From NCBI GenBank assembly GCA_002293295.1, contig DBCY01000149.1, positions 1 through 8,174 of the forward strand: a DNA stretch of 8,174 nucleotides, read 5' to 3'. The notes below the pieces were generated by a model. The model saw only the letters and a list, made by a program, of their open reading frames with translations, had not been told where the DNA came from and ran no database searches. Below, in pieces: positions 1-5,559 of this stretch. How positions within the stretch are numbered: the stretch's first letter is position 1; each line of letters begins with the position of its first letter. Origin of the DNA: Ruminococcus sp. UBA946. Lineage in GTDB: Bacteria > Bacillota > Clostridia > Oscillospirales > Ruminococcaceae. A program made the translations under genes and the position numbers.

Positions 1-24
1 CGTCGCATAGCGACGGCATTTTTT
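1..24 (+). terminator. Probable intrinsic terminator at the left edge
   Basis: The arms CGTCGC and GCGACG form a 6-bp GC-rich stem around the loop ATA, followed by GCA and a run of six T. The window edge cuts the left arm. If the two bases before it were G and C, the stem would gain two pairs, because GC follows the right arm. The orientation fits a plus-strand gene lying to the left that converges on the PBP2 gene. On the minus strand the same hairpin is preceded by A-rich sequence and lies 20 bp past the PBP2 stop, so it may work in both directions, but the bases that would show a minus-strand T-run are outside the window. Confidence 0.6.
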
Positions 25-44
25 AATTATTCAGCAGACATTAA

Positions 45-2078
45 TTAAGGTTTATACACCTGCTCCTTATAATTTTTATCATAATATGCGTCGATAATTG
101 ATTTTATCATGAGCTTCGAATACTCCCCGTGTTCGATAAAGCCTGAAAACGCAATTTCAGGATTGTCCGACGGATAAAATCCGATGAACGCCGAACCGGT
201 ATCCTCTTCGGAAGTCATCTGCGGCGTTCCTGTCTTTATTGCCGCCTGTCCGGGGAGCGCGCTGAGCAGGTAAGGTTTATAATAATCCCTTTCGCTAGGA
301 TAAGAATACGGCGCGAAATTTGCCGCAAGCTCCATACCCTCGATGATACTGTCAAAAGTATAGCCTGTTTTATCCTCAATCACATTTGCAACCGTCGGCA
401 TCGTATGAGAAACAATATCGTTCATGTTGTAAGTATAAATATTCTTGATAATATAAGGTTCGTATCGGATACCCTTATTTGCCAGGGTCGACGCCTGGAC
501 AGCCATCTGAAGAGGAGTGACGCCAGTATCCGACTGCCCGATGGAAGCCTGTACAACATTGCCCGCTTCCCAGTCCTTATTCCTCTCGGCAAAAAAATCA
601 GGTGTTGCTATATAGCCTTTATTTTCAAAGGTTTCAAGACCGGTAATCTCTCCCAGCCCGAAATAAGACGCATACTCGGCAATTCTGTCAATACCCGTGA
701 TTCTTCCCACGTCATAGAAAAATATATTGCATGACTTCTCGATAGCCGTTATTACATTTATATTGCCGTGCCACCCCGTACACTCCGGCTGATAATCATC
801 CCAGTAGGTATAAGTGTGGTTGCACCGGATATGGGTTTGGGTATTAATAAATCCTTCATTAAGAGCCGCTGCCGCCACAACCGGCTTAAAGGTGGAACCG
901 GGACGGTATATTCCCTGCGTCGCCCTGTTCACAAGCGGATTATTTTCGGCATTCAATACCGATGAATAATCTTCCAGATAATCGTTCAAATCATATGTCG
1001 GCGCTGTTGCCATAGCAAGCACGGCGCCCGTTTTGGCATCCAGTACCACGATTGCCCCCGCGTTTCCGCCTGTTCCCTTGGCGCTGTAAGAAGTCTGATT
1101 CTGAAGCCACATAAGATGATTTTCAAGGGTTTGCTGTACGTTCCTCTGATAATCTATTTCAACGGTAAGCTGAACTGTATTGCCGGGTACCGCGTCTTCG
1201 GTAATTAAATCCGACACCACCGCTCCGTTGACAAGCTCCAGAGTGCGTATTCCCTTGGAACCCCTGAGCTCGTTTTCCATGGCAAGCTCAACTCCGCTTT
1301 TGCCCAGGGAATCATTCAAAGCATACCCTGTTTCTTTTTTCGCAGCGTATTCCTCGGCGTTTATAGCTCCTATAGTACCGATTAAATGGGGAGCTGCGTC
1401 GGAAACGCTGTAATACCGATTTGGTTCCTCGACAACATCCATTCCGTCAAGCGAATATGAAGCTTCTTTAAGCTTAATAACCATTTCCATCGGGATGTCT
1501 TCGGCAAGCGTATACCTGTTTGATAGGGAAAAGCTTCTAAGCGCCATTTCATACCTTATGCCCGCAATAATGCGTTTTTCCTCCCCTGTGTAGGATTCGT
1601 CAATCTGATAAAGCTCTGTCATTTCAAGAATGCATTCGTCGGCGGTGGCATAAGGCTGAACCATAATACTATTTCTCAGCTTGGCAATATCGCTTTCCCT
1701 GCCGGTCAGGAATTCATACGGCTCCGATTTTGTAATAGGGAGACTGTCAATCCATTCGACATTGCCCTTTCTGAGAATTAAAGCGATTGAACAAATAATA
1801 TTGTTCCATTCATTCTGCCCGGAAGGAAAAAACGCCTTTTCCAGAACAACATTGTATCCTACTTTGTTGCTGACGATTTCAACGCCGTTTGCGTCGACGA
1901 TTTCGCCTCTCGGAGAGGTGATAATCTGAGAAGCCATAGAAGTGCTCTGGGCTTTAAGCCGGTATTCCTCCCCGTCTACAATCTGAATTTTCATAAGTGA
2001 AATCACACACAGCGACATAACCGACAGCGTTACAGCCATAAAGAAAAACGCTCTGATTTTTTCAAAAATACCCTTCAT
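45..2078 (-). CDS. mrdA: Class B penicillin-binding protein 2 (elongasome transpeptidase)
   Basis: This is a 677-residue peptidoglycan DD-transpeptidase, a usual length for PBP2. It would cross-link new peptidoglycan on the outer face of the membrane during lateral wall growth, in the family's known partnership with the SEDS polymerase RodA. A short cytoplasmic N-terminus is followed by one membrane anchor at about residues 11-30, then the non-catalytic dimerisation domain (about 50-300) and the transpeptidase domain (about 335-670). The three active-site motifs are intact: STFK with nucleophile S395 and K398, SCN at 449-451, and KTGT at 615-618. The pattern RGEI near residue 58 is typical of the N-terminal domain of class B PBPs. 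The ATG start is preceded by AGGAG with a 6-nt spacer. It is the last gene of the mre cluster, 115 bp after mreD. The division paralogue FtsI/PBP2x/SpoVD is the alternative, but PASTA domains are absent and the mreBCD context favours PBP2. Confidence 0.93.
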   Translation of the reverse strand: MKGIFEKIRAFFFMAVTLSVMSLCVISLMKIQIVDGEEYRLKAQSTSMASQIITSPRGEIVDANGVEIVSNKVGYNVVLEKAFFPSGQNEWNNIICSIALILRKGNVEWIDSLPITKSEPYEFLTGRESDIAKLRNSIMVQPYATADECILEMTELYQIDESYTGEEKRIIAGIRYEMALRSFSLSNRYTLAEDIPMEMVIKLKEASYSLDGMDVVEEPNRYYSVSDAAPHLIGTIGAINAEEYAAKKETGYALNDSLGKSGVELAMENELRGSKGIRTLELVNGAVVSDLITEDAVPGNTVQLTVEIDYQRNVQQTLENHLMWLQNQTSYSAKGTGGNAGAIVVLDAKTGAVLAMATAPTYDLNDYLEDYSSVLNAENNPLVNRATQGIYRPGSTFKPVVAAAALNEGFINTQTHIRCNHTYTYWDDYQPECTGWHGNINVITAIEKSCNIFFYDVGRITGIDRIAEYASYFGLGEITGLETFENKGYIATPDFFAERNKDWEAGNVVQASIGQSDTGVTPLQMAVQASTLANKGIRYEPYIIKNIYTYNMNDIVSHTMPTVANVIEDKTGYTFDSIIEGMELAANFAPYSYPSERDYYKPYLLSALPGQAAIKTGTPQMTSEEDTGSAFIGFYPSDNPEIAFSGFIEHGEYSKLMIKSIIDAYYDKNYKEQVYKP

Positions 2079-2083
2079 ACCTT

Positions 2084-2089
2084 ACTCCT
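2084..2089 (-). promoter_or_regulatory. Ribosome binding site of the PBP2 gene
   Basis: The minus strand reads AGGAG, then six nucleotides, then the ATG at 2078. This fixes the PBP2 start and shows the gene has its own strong translation signal rather than depending on coupling to mreD. Confidence 0.7.
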
Positions 2090-2104
2090 AATTACCGGTT
2101 TACA

Positions 2105-2137
2105 GGGCGTGACCCCGCGTCGCAACGCTGAATGCCC
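2105..2137. repeat. Imperfect palindrome between mreD and the PBP2 gene
   Basis: The outer arms GGGCGT (2105-2110) and ATGCCC (2132-2137) pair over six positions, one of them a G-T wobble. The inner arms GCGT (2117-2120) and ACGC (2125-2128) pair around the loop CGCA. The flank reads TTACAGGGCG, which resembles a degenerate form of the GTAGGG head seen in the other palindromes of this window. No T-run follows on the minus strand, so it does not look like a terminator. It is probably another short dispersed repeat. Confidence 0.4.
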
Positions 2138-2149
2138 GAAATGTTTTGC

Positions 2150-2181
2150 AAAACGGAACGCCGAGGGCGTCGTTCCCTACA
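2150..2181 (-). repeat. 32-bp dispersed repeat, copy 1 (GTAGGG type)
   Basis: Read on the minus strand, this sequence begins TGTAGGGAACGACG and ends CGGCGTTCCGTTTT. It is identical over all 32 bases to 5421-5452, which lies in the opposite orientation. Internally it can fold: GGAA pairs with TTCC and CGCC with GGCG, leaving a three-base bulge. It starts 12 bp after the mreD stop codon. A 12-bp palindrome, GTTTTGCAAAAC (2143-2154), overlaps its A-rich end. Only two copies are visible here; a genome-wide family is inferred. Confidence 0.85.
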
Positions 2182-2193
2182 AAATTTTATTTG

Positions 2194-2760
2194 TTATTCG
2201 CGGACAATATCGTCCGATTTTTCTTCTATGAAATTTTCCCTTATTACTCCCAGATGCTTGACAAGGAATTTTATAAGATAATAGAACAGCGCCGTAAAAA
2301 CATTCGTCATTGCAATTACCGGCAAAAACTCATGATAGAAAATATTAAAGCCCTCGTTATAATCCCATATGGAAAAATAAAATAAGTAACGCAGCAAGCC
2401 CTGAATAAAAGTAACCCCTGCTGTAATAAGCAGAATATTAATGAAATGCTTTTTCATTATAACGGCAAAAAGCAGGGAAGTGAAAAGGCAGCACCACATA
2501 AGTATAATCCCGGAAAACCCGATTAACGTACCCTCGGCGGAGTCGAGCAGCATACCTGCGACAAGACCTGTCAAAGCCGAATTAAAAGGCTCTTCGTACA
2601 TTGCAATGCAAAGCGAGACAGGAATAAGCAGCAGCGGAGTTTTCAGAGGAAGGCTGACAGTCGTCATATAAATATATACTGCCGCTATCATCAGATAATA
2701 TATAAACCAACGGATAATACCGTTCCGCTTTTCTTTCTTTTTCTTTTTATCAATATTCAT
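2194..2760 (-). CDS. mreD: Rod shape-determining membrane protein MreD
   Basis: MreD is the polytopic membrane subunit of the elongasome and binds MreC. The product has 188 residues from the ATG at 2760. It opens with a lysine-rich cytoplasmic segment, followed by five or six hydrophobic segments covering about residues 15-168 and a charged C-terminal tail. The stretch GLVAGMLLDSAEGTLIG, with an Asp after the third helix, matches the conserved G-x(2)-G-x(3)-D signature of MreD. An in-frame ATG lies four codons earlier at 2772, but there AAGG would touch the start with no spacer. AGGATGG sits 8 nt from the ATG at 2760, so I prefer the shorter form. Sequence identity within this family is low, so the call rests on topology, the Asp motif and its place between mreC and the PBP2 gene. 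The poly-A/G run coding the lysines is a possible slippage tract. Confidence 0.9.
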   Translation of the reverse strand: MNIDKKKKKEKRNGIIRWFIYYLMIAAVYIYMTTVSLPLKTPLLLIPVSLCIAMYEEPFNSALTGLVAGMLLDSAEGTLIGFSGIILMWCCLFTSLLFAVIMKKHFINILLITAGVTFIQGLLRYLFYFSIWDYNEGFNIFYHEFLPVIAMTNVFTALFYYLIKFLVKHLGVIRENFIEEKSDDIVRE

Positions 2761-2768
2761 TGCAGCGA

Positions 2769-2775
2769 CCATCCT
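2769..2775 (-). promoter_or_regulatory. Ribosome binding site that sets the mreD start
   Basis: AGGATGG on the minus strand lies 8 nt before the ATG at 2760. It overlaps the earlier in-frame ATG at 2772, which has no usable spacer of its own. The site is free just beyond the mreC-mreD palindrome, so the hairpin need not mask it. Confidence 0.55.
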
Positions 2776-2779
2776 TTTC

Positions 2780-2812
2780 GGGCGTTTTGTCCGTCAGGAC
2801 AAAACGCCCTAC
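2780..2812 (-). repeat. Perfect 13-bp-stem palindrome at the mreC/mreD junction
   Basis: The arms GGGCGTTTTGTCC (2780-2792) and GGACAAAACGCCC (2797-2809) are perfect reverse complements around a 4-base loop. Read on the minus strand the element begins GTAGGG, like the repeats at 2150-2181, 5421-5452 and 5560-5586. The TAG in that head is the stop codon of mreC. Only GAAAAGG follows the hairpin on the minus strand, with no T-run, so it is not a canonical terminator. It may act as an mRNA-stabilising or spacing hairpin between mreC and mreD, or may be only an inserted small repeat. Confidence 0.8.
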
Positions 2813-3657
2813 TCGGCAATTTCCATTCCGTTAAAGCTGAGGATAACAAAAACATCGGTTAAGGTTTCGGGAGCAATAGCAGGTTTTATCGTGGCATACT
2901 GGGAAAGTCCGCTGTCCTCGACGCCGGTTTCCTCAACGGTTCCGACAAGAAGACCCGCCGGAAACGATTCGCTGCCTGTCGTAAAGAAAACATCCCCTTT
3001 TGCTATTTCAGCCGTTTTGCTGATATAACTGACGCGGCAAAGTCCGTCCGCCGCCAATTCGTAATCGCCCTCCATAACGCCGGTCGCTTTGCTTTGAACG
3101 GTAGTAACCCCTATCGCCGTCCTGGGCGAATAAAAAGTTCTGACTTTGGAGGTGCTGCTCGAAACTTCATAGCATACGCCGACCAGCCCCGTTGCTGTGA
3201 TTACGGGATAATTAGGCTTTATGCCGTCGTCGCTGCCCTTGTTAATGGTAAAGGAGCCGTAAGGGTCGTTTGTGTTCCGTGCGATTACGGAACAGGGAGG
3301 TGAAAACTCATAATCCTCGTATTCATCCTTAAGCCCCAGAAGCACTCGAAGCTCTTCATTTTCGCGCCGCAGCTTGTCATAATCGATAATATCGTTGTAA
3401 ACCTCGTTTAAGGTATTCCTTAGCTGTTCGTTTTCGTTGTAATATTTTTCTGCGTTAAAAAGCATATCAAGGGAGGATGTTACTTTTTTTGATATTTTTG
3501 ATGAAAAATTCTGGAACGGTTCGAACATCACCGAGAATATCGAAGCCGAATCGGACGTATATCCTTCCCTTGTAAGAGAAAAAATCAGTATTCCTATAAC
3601 GACAGCCATCAGAGCCATTAAAACCTTGAATTTAACCGTTTTAAAAAAATCCCTCAA
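2809..3657 (-). CDS. mreC: Rod shape-determining protein MreC
   Basis: MreC links cytoplasmic MreB filaments with PBP2 outside the membrane. The product has 282 residues, a usual length. It has a basic N-terminus, one membrane-spanning helix at about residues 11-28, a coiled coil at about 68-108 (NENEQLRNTLNEV, then KLRRENEELRVLLGL) and an extracellular beta-barrel region from about 118 to 275. Conserved features include ENEELRxLLGL leading into the barrel, the family pattern I-N-K-G-S-x-D-G-I (138-146) and TGLVG (156-160). The start is TTG, chosen because AGGACGG lies 7 nt upstream and because it gives the expected short charged segment before the helix; the first internal Met falls inside the helix. 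The stop codon belongs to a palindromic repeat. The gene lies 67 bp after mreB, across an intrinsic terminator, so its expression probably depends on read-through. Confidence 0.94.
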   Translation of the reverse strand: MRDFFKTVKFKVLMALMAVVIGILIFSLTREGYTSDSASIFSVMFEPFQNFSSKISKKVTSSLDMLFNAEKYYNENEQLRNTLNEVYNDIIDYDKLRRENEELRVLLGLKDEYEDYEFSPPCSVIARNTNDPYGSFTINKGSDDGIKPNYPVITATGLVGVCYEVSSSTSKVRTFYSPRTAIGVTTVQSKATGVMEGDYELAADGLCRVSYISKTAEIAKGDVFFTTGSESFPAGLLVGTVEETGVEDSGLSQYATIKPAIAPETLTDVFVILSFNGMEIAE

Positions 3658-3664
3658 AAAAACA

Positions 3665-3671
3665 CCGTCCT
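3665..3671 (-). promoter_or_regulatory. Ribosome binding site that supports a TTG start of mreC
   Basis: AGGACGG on the minus strand is separated by 7 nt (TGTTTTT) from the TTG at 3657. No ATG or GTG in frame has such a signal. The weak start codon behind an attenuator suggests MreC is made at lower levels than MreB. Confidence 0.55.
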
Positions 3672-3683
3672 ATGCTCCGTGTT

Positions 3684-3711
3684 AAAAAACAGGCGGATAA
3701 TTATCCGCCTG
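3684..3711 (-). terminator. Intrinsic terminator or attenuator between mreB and mreC
   Basis: Positions 3690-3711 form a perfect 22-bp palindrome with the arm CAGGCGGATAA. On the minus strand it is followed directly by six T (3684-3689). It lies 13 bp after the mreB stop, and mreC starts only 26 bp beyond the T-run. The plus-strand side has no T-run, so the signal is directional. Structurally it is a strong rho-independent terminator inside a gene cluster that is normally co-transcribed, which suggests partial termination. Confidence 0.85.
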
Positions 3712-3724
3712 AGAATAAGGTTTG

Positions 3725-4741
3725 TCAATAATACTTGGAGTCGTCGTTAAGGACTTCATGAAGCTTGTCGATATTTTCCAGAACCTTGCCCGTGCCGTCG
3801 GCGACGCAGTCAAGGGGTGAATCGGCAATAAGGACAGGCATACCCGTCTCCTTGTTTATGAGCTTGTCAAGACCCCTTATTAAAGCCCCGCCGCCCGCTA
3901 AGGTTATTCCCTGGTCGATAATATCGGCAGCAAGCTCGGGAGGCGTCTTTTCAAGGGTTACCTTAATGGCTTCAATCACATGCGCCAGAGGTTCGGCAAG
4001 AGCCTCCCTGATTTCGGATGTCGTAACCGTTATATTTTCGGGCAGACCGTTGAGCAGGTTGCGCCCCTTAATATCCATTTCGGCTTCGTTTTCCGTAGGG
4101 AATGCGGAACCGATTGCGATTTTTACATTTTCCGCGGTGCGTTCGCCTATCAGGAGATTGTATTTTCTCTTAATATAGTTGATAATGGCGGCGTCAAAGG
4201 CGTCCCCCGCAACGCGGACAGAACGCGACGTTACAATTCCACCGAGCGAAATAACGGCAACCTCGGAGGTGCCTCCGCCTATATCCACAATCATGGAACC
4301 CTGCGGTTCGGATACGGGAAGCCCCGCGCCAATTGCGGCAGCCATAGGCTCCTCAATGACATTAACCCGCTTTGCCCCCGCATTTTCGGCAGCTTCCTTA
4401 ACGGCTCGCCTTTCAACGGCGGTAACCCCGGAGGGAATGCAGATGACAACCCTTGCCTTTGCAAAGGGCGCACCCTTCAGAGCTTTATGGATAAACTCCT
4501 GAAGCATGGTGGTGGTAATTTCAAAATCGGCGATAACGCCGTCCTTTAACGGTCTTACGGCAATTATAGAGCCGGGGGTCCGTCCGATTACGTCCTTCGC
4601 TTCCTGTCCGACATATTTCGCACGGTCTGTGCGCGTATCGACCGCGACAACCGACGGCTCCCTGATTATAATCCCCTTGCCCTTCATAAATACGAGTGTA
4701 TTTGCAGTACCGAGGTCGATACCGATATCCTTTGTAAACAT
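3725..4741 (-). CDS. mreB: Rod shape-determining actin homologue MreB
   Basis: MreB is a bacterial actin that binds and hydrolyses ATP, forms membrane-associated filaments and guides elongasome movement around the cell. The product has 338 residues, a normal length. The actin-fold signatures are all visible: phosphate-1 loop GIDLGTANTLV (residues 7-17, with D9), phosphate-2 loop VDIGGGTSE (152-160, with D153) and adenosine loop LAGGGALI (281-288). IEEPMAAAIGAGL (129-141) is the usual MreB connect region. The N-terminus MFTKDIGIDLGT aligns with the standard family start, which fixes the ATG at 4741 even though AAGG directly abuts it and the next purine-rich site (AAAGGA) lies about 14 nt away. 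The gene heads the mreBCD-PBP2 cluster, has an AT-rich promoter region before it and an intrinsic terminator right after it. The paralogues Mbl and MreBH cannot be excluded on sequence alone, but linkage to mreC and mreD supports MreB. Confidence 0.97.
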   Translation of the reverse strand: MFTKDIGIDLGTANTLVFMKGKGIIIREPSVVAVDTRTDRAKYVGQEAKDVIGRTPGSIIAVRPLKDGVIADFEITTTMLQEFIHKALKGAPFAKARVVICIPSGVTAVERRAVKEAAENAGAKRVNVIEEPMAAAIGAGLPVSEPQGSMIVDIGGGTSEVAVISLGGIVTSRSVRVAGDAFDAAIINYIKRKYNLLIGERTAENVKIAIGSAFPTENEAEMDIKGRNLLNGLPENITVTTSEIREALAEPLAHVIEAIKVTLEKTPPELAADIIDQGITLAGGGALIRGLDKLINKETGMPVLIADSPLDCVADGTGKVLENIDKLHEVLNDDSKYY

Positions 4742-4829
4742 CCTTAAATGACCATTCCTTTCGCGTTAAGAAACTGTTATTATACTGCGCTGATTACATT
4801 TAACCATAAAACAACTGTTATACTAATAT

Positions 4830-4858
4830 ATTATATCATTTAAATACCCATACTACAA
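4830..4858 (-). promoter_or_regulatory. Candidate sigma-A promoter of mreB with extended -10
   Basis: On the minus strand, TTGTAG (4858-4853, three of six matches to TTGACA) is followed by exactly 17 bp and then TATAAT (4835-4830). The -10 box is preceded by TGA, which gives the extended form TGnTATAAT. Transcription would begin near 4823 and leave a leader of about 80 nt before the mreB start. The other two TATAAT boxes of the region have poorer -35 partners: TGGTTA at 16 bp for 4784-4779, and TATATA at 17 bp for 4920-4915. Confidence 0.55.
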
Positions 4859-4879
4859 CAGTTTTACAAACTTTTAGAG

Positions 4880-4906
4880 AAAAAAACAAAATTTGTTTCT
4901 TTTGTT
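4880..4906 (-). terminator. Weak candidate terminator after the DUF4321 gene
   Basis: On the minus strand the arms AACAAAA and TTTTGTT (7 bp, one G-C pair) enclose an 8-nt loop, and five T follow. It lies about 100 nt after the DUF4321 stop and just before the candidate mreB promoter, which is a sensible position. The stem is too AT-rich to be sure, and such structures arise easily by chance in this composition. Confidence 0.25.
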
Positions 4907-5006
4907 AAAACATGATTATAAAACTAGCAAAAAGTTGTATATAATAACAAATATTTATAAAAACAGATTTTTAATTTGCGTTCTCCGTATCTATAATTAT
5001 ATTAAT

Positions 5007-5279
5007 TTAATTCCTGAATATTCTGTTATACACGATTAATGAAATTATAATGCATATAATCTGAGCGATATTAACGGACAGGGTAAAGCCGAAAGCAAGC
5101 TTCATGACAATCAGGTCAAGCACAGCGGGCGAACCCGTGTCAAGCCCTACGGACATTGTATAAGCCAGCCAGTCCAGGTATCTGACACCATCGCAGAGAC
5201 CGGCTATGACCGTTCCCGCAGCTATTCCCGCGATAAGGAAAAAAATAAAAGCAATCGTCTTTTTTATACTGCCCTTCAT
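5007..5279 (-). CDS. Small membrane protein, DUF4321-like
   Basis: This 90-residue protein has two hydrophobic segments: about residues 8-29, after a basic start MKGSIKK, and about 60-86, ending in a short polar tail NRIFRN. Between them lies a conserved-looking linker with SVGLDTGSPAVLDL followed by MKLAFGFTLSVN. This layout and the GLD...LDL...FGF pattern are what I recall for DUF4321 (PF14209), a family of unknown function common in Clostridia and often found close to mreB; I could not run a domain search. The N-in hairpin topology is inferred. The ATG at 5279 is the only good start. The nearest Shine-Dalgarno-like run, AAAGG, is 14 nt upstream, with a small inverted repeat (TTGT/ACAA) in the spacer that could bring it closer. 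A role alongside the elongasome is only suggested by position. Confidence 0.75.
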   Translation of the reverse strand: MKGSIKKTIAFIFFLIAGIAAGTVIAGLCDGVRYLDWLAYTMSVGLDTGSPAVLDLIVMKLAFGFTLSVNIAQIICIIISLIVYNRIFRN

Positions 5280-5306
5280 ATTGTTAAAACAACCTTTCCG
5301 TTTAGT

Positions 5307-5327
5307 TTGGAGTGTGGAGTGTGGAGT
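5307..5327. repeat. Heptamer tract 1, unit GTGGAGT
   Basis: Three head-to-tail 7-bp units lie here, two identical (GTGGAGT) and the first differing by one base (TTGGAGT). The tract is directly followed by the left arm of the 18-bp inverted repeat. Confidence 0.8.
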
Positions 5328-5373
5328 GCAATGTCAATAATTTAAGCAAAAAACGAATAGCTTTCTAATCGTA

Positions 5374-5401
5374 AGTGGTCAGTGATTAGTGGTCAGTGGT
5401 C
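5374..5401. repeat. Heptamer tract 2, unit AGTGGTC
   Basis: Four contiguous 7-bp units lie here: three are exactly AGTGGTC and the second is AGTGATT. A partial unit AG follows. The unit sequence differs from that of tract 1, but the period is the same. Confidence 0.85.
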
Positions 5402-5420
5402 AGATTTTTTGAGTATAATC

Positions 5421-5452
5421 TGTAGGGAACGACGCCCTCGGCGTTCCGTTTT
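5421..5452 (+). repeat. 32-bp dispersed repeat, copy 2 (GTAGGG type)
   Basis: This is an exact 32-of-32 match to the reverse complement of 2150-2181. It begins TGTAGGGAACGACG and ends CGGCGTTCCGTTTT on the plus strand. The match stops sharply at both ends, which suggests a defined repeat unit rather than a duplicated region. It lies inside the segment bounded by the 18-bp inverted repeats. Together the two copies bracket the DUF4321 gene, mreB, mreC and mreD in inverted orientation. Confidence 0.85.
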
Positions 5453-5460
5453 ATATATAA

Positions 5461-5488
5461 ATCTGGCATCTGGCTTCTGGGAACTGGA
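5461..5488. repeat. Heptamer tract 3, unit ATCTGGC
   Basis: Two exact ATCTGGC units are followed by two diverged ones (TTCTGGG, AACTGGA). The CTGG core keeps the 7-bp phase throughout. Confidence 0.7.
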
Positions 5489-5528
5489 ATCTTTTAAGGT
5501 GAAATTCCTTAAGTTGTTGACATTGATG

Positions 5529-5545
5529 AGGAGTAAGGAGTAAGG
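5529..5545. repeat. Heptamer tract 4, unit AGGAGTA
   Basis: Two exact AGGAGTA units and a partial AGG lie just outside the right arm of the 18-bp inverted repeat. This mirrors tract 1, which lies just outside the left arm. Confidence 0.7.
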
Positions 5546-5559
5546 GGTTGCGAAGCCAG

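Larger units (their letters stand above)
4742..5006 (-). other. AT-rich regulatory region upstream of mreB
   Basis: This 265-bp gap between the DUF4321 gene and mreB contains no convincing reading frame. It is much richer in A and T than the flanking genes. On the minus strand it carries three TATAAT boxes (4784-4779, 4835-4830, 4920-4915), of which the middle one has the best surroundings. It also holds three copies of the half-site AACTGTT and a weak AT-only hairpin with a T-run. It is the likely control region of the mre cluster. Confidence 0.6.
5329..5525. repeat. MITE-like segment bounded by 18-bp imperfect inverted repeats
   Basis: The left arm at 5329-5346 begins CAATGTCAA and ends TTAAG. 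The right arm at 5508-5525 is its reverse complement at 16 of 18 positions; both mismatches are T/C transitions. The enclosed 160 bp carry two heptamer tracts and the second copy of the 32-bp repeat, and code for nothing evident. There is no clear target-site duplication outside the arms, so a transposition origin is possible but not shown. Confidence 0.5.

Noticed and set aside
2146..2385. Plus-strand open frame of 79 codons across the mreD end and the repeat
   Set aside because: It starts inside a dispersed repeat and runs antisense to mreD. No recognisable protein features.
3980..4549. Long open frame (189 codons) on the plus strand across mreB
   Set aside because: It is antisense to a fully conserved mreB, its translation shows no family features, and it lacks a ribosome binding site. 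It reflects codon bias of mreB.
4727..4755. Three-codon minicistron (ATG GTC ATT TAA) just before mreB
   Set aside because: Its ATG has AAAGG directly against it with no spacer, and a three-codon frame occurs easily by chance.
5332..5337. Perfect TTGACA on the minus strand before the DUF4321 gene
   Set aside because: The positions 16-18 bp downstream read as heptamer repeat with no resemblance to TATAAT, and the hexamer is part of an inverted-repeat arm.
5414..5419. TATAAT on the plus strand in the repeat region
   Set aside because: There is no -35 box at suitable distance and no plus-strand gene to serve.
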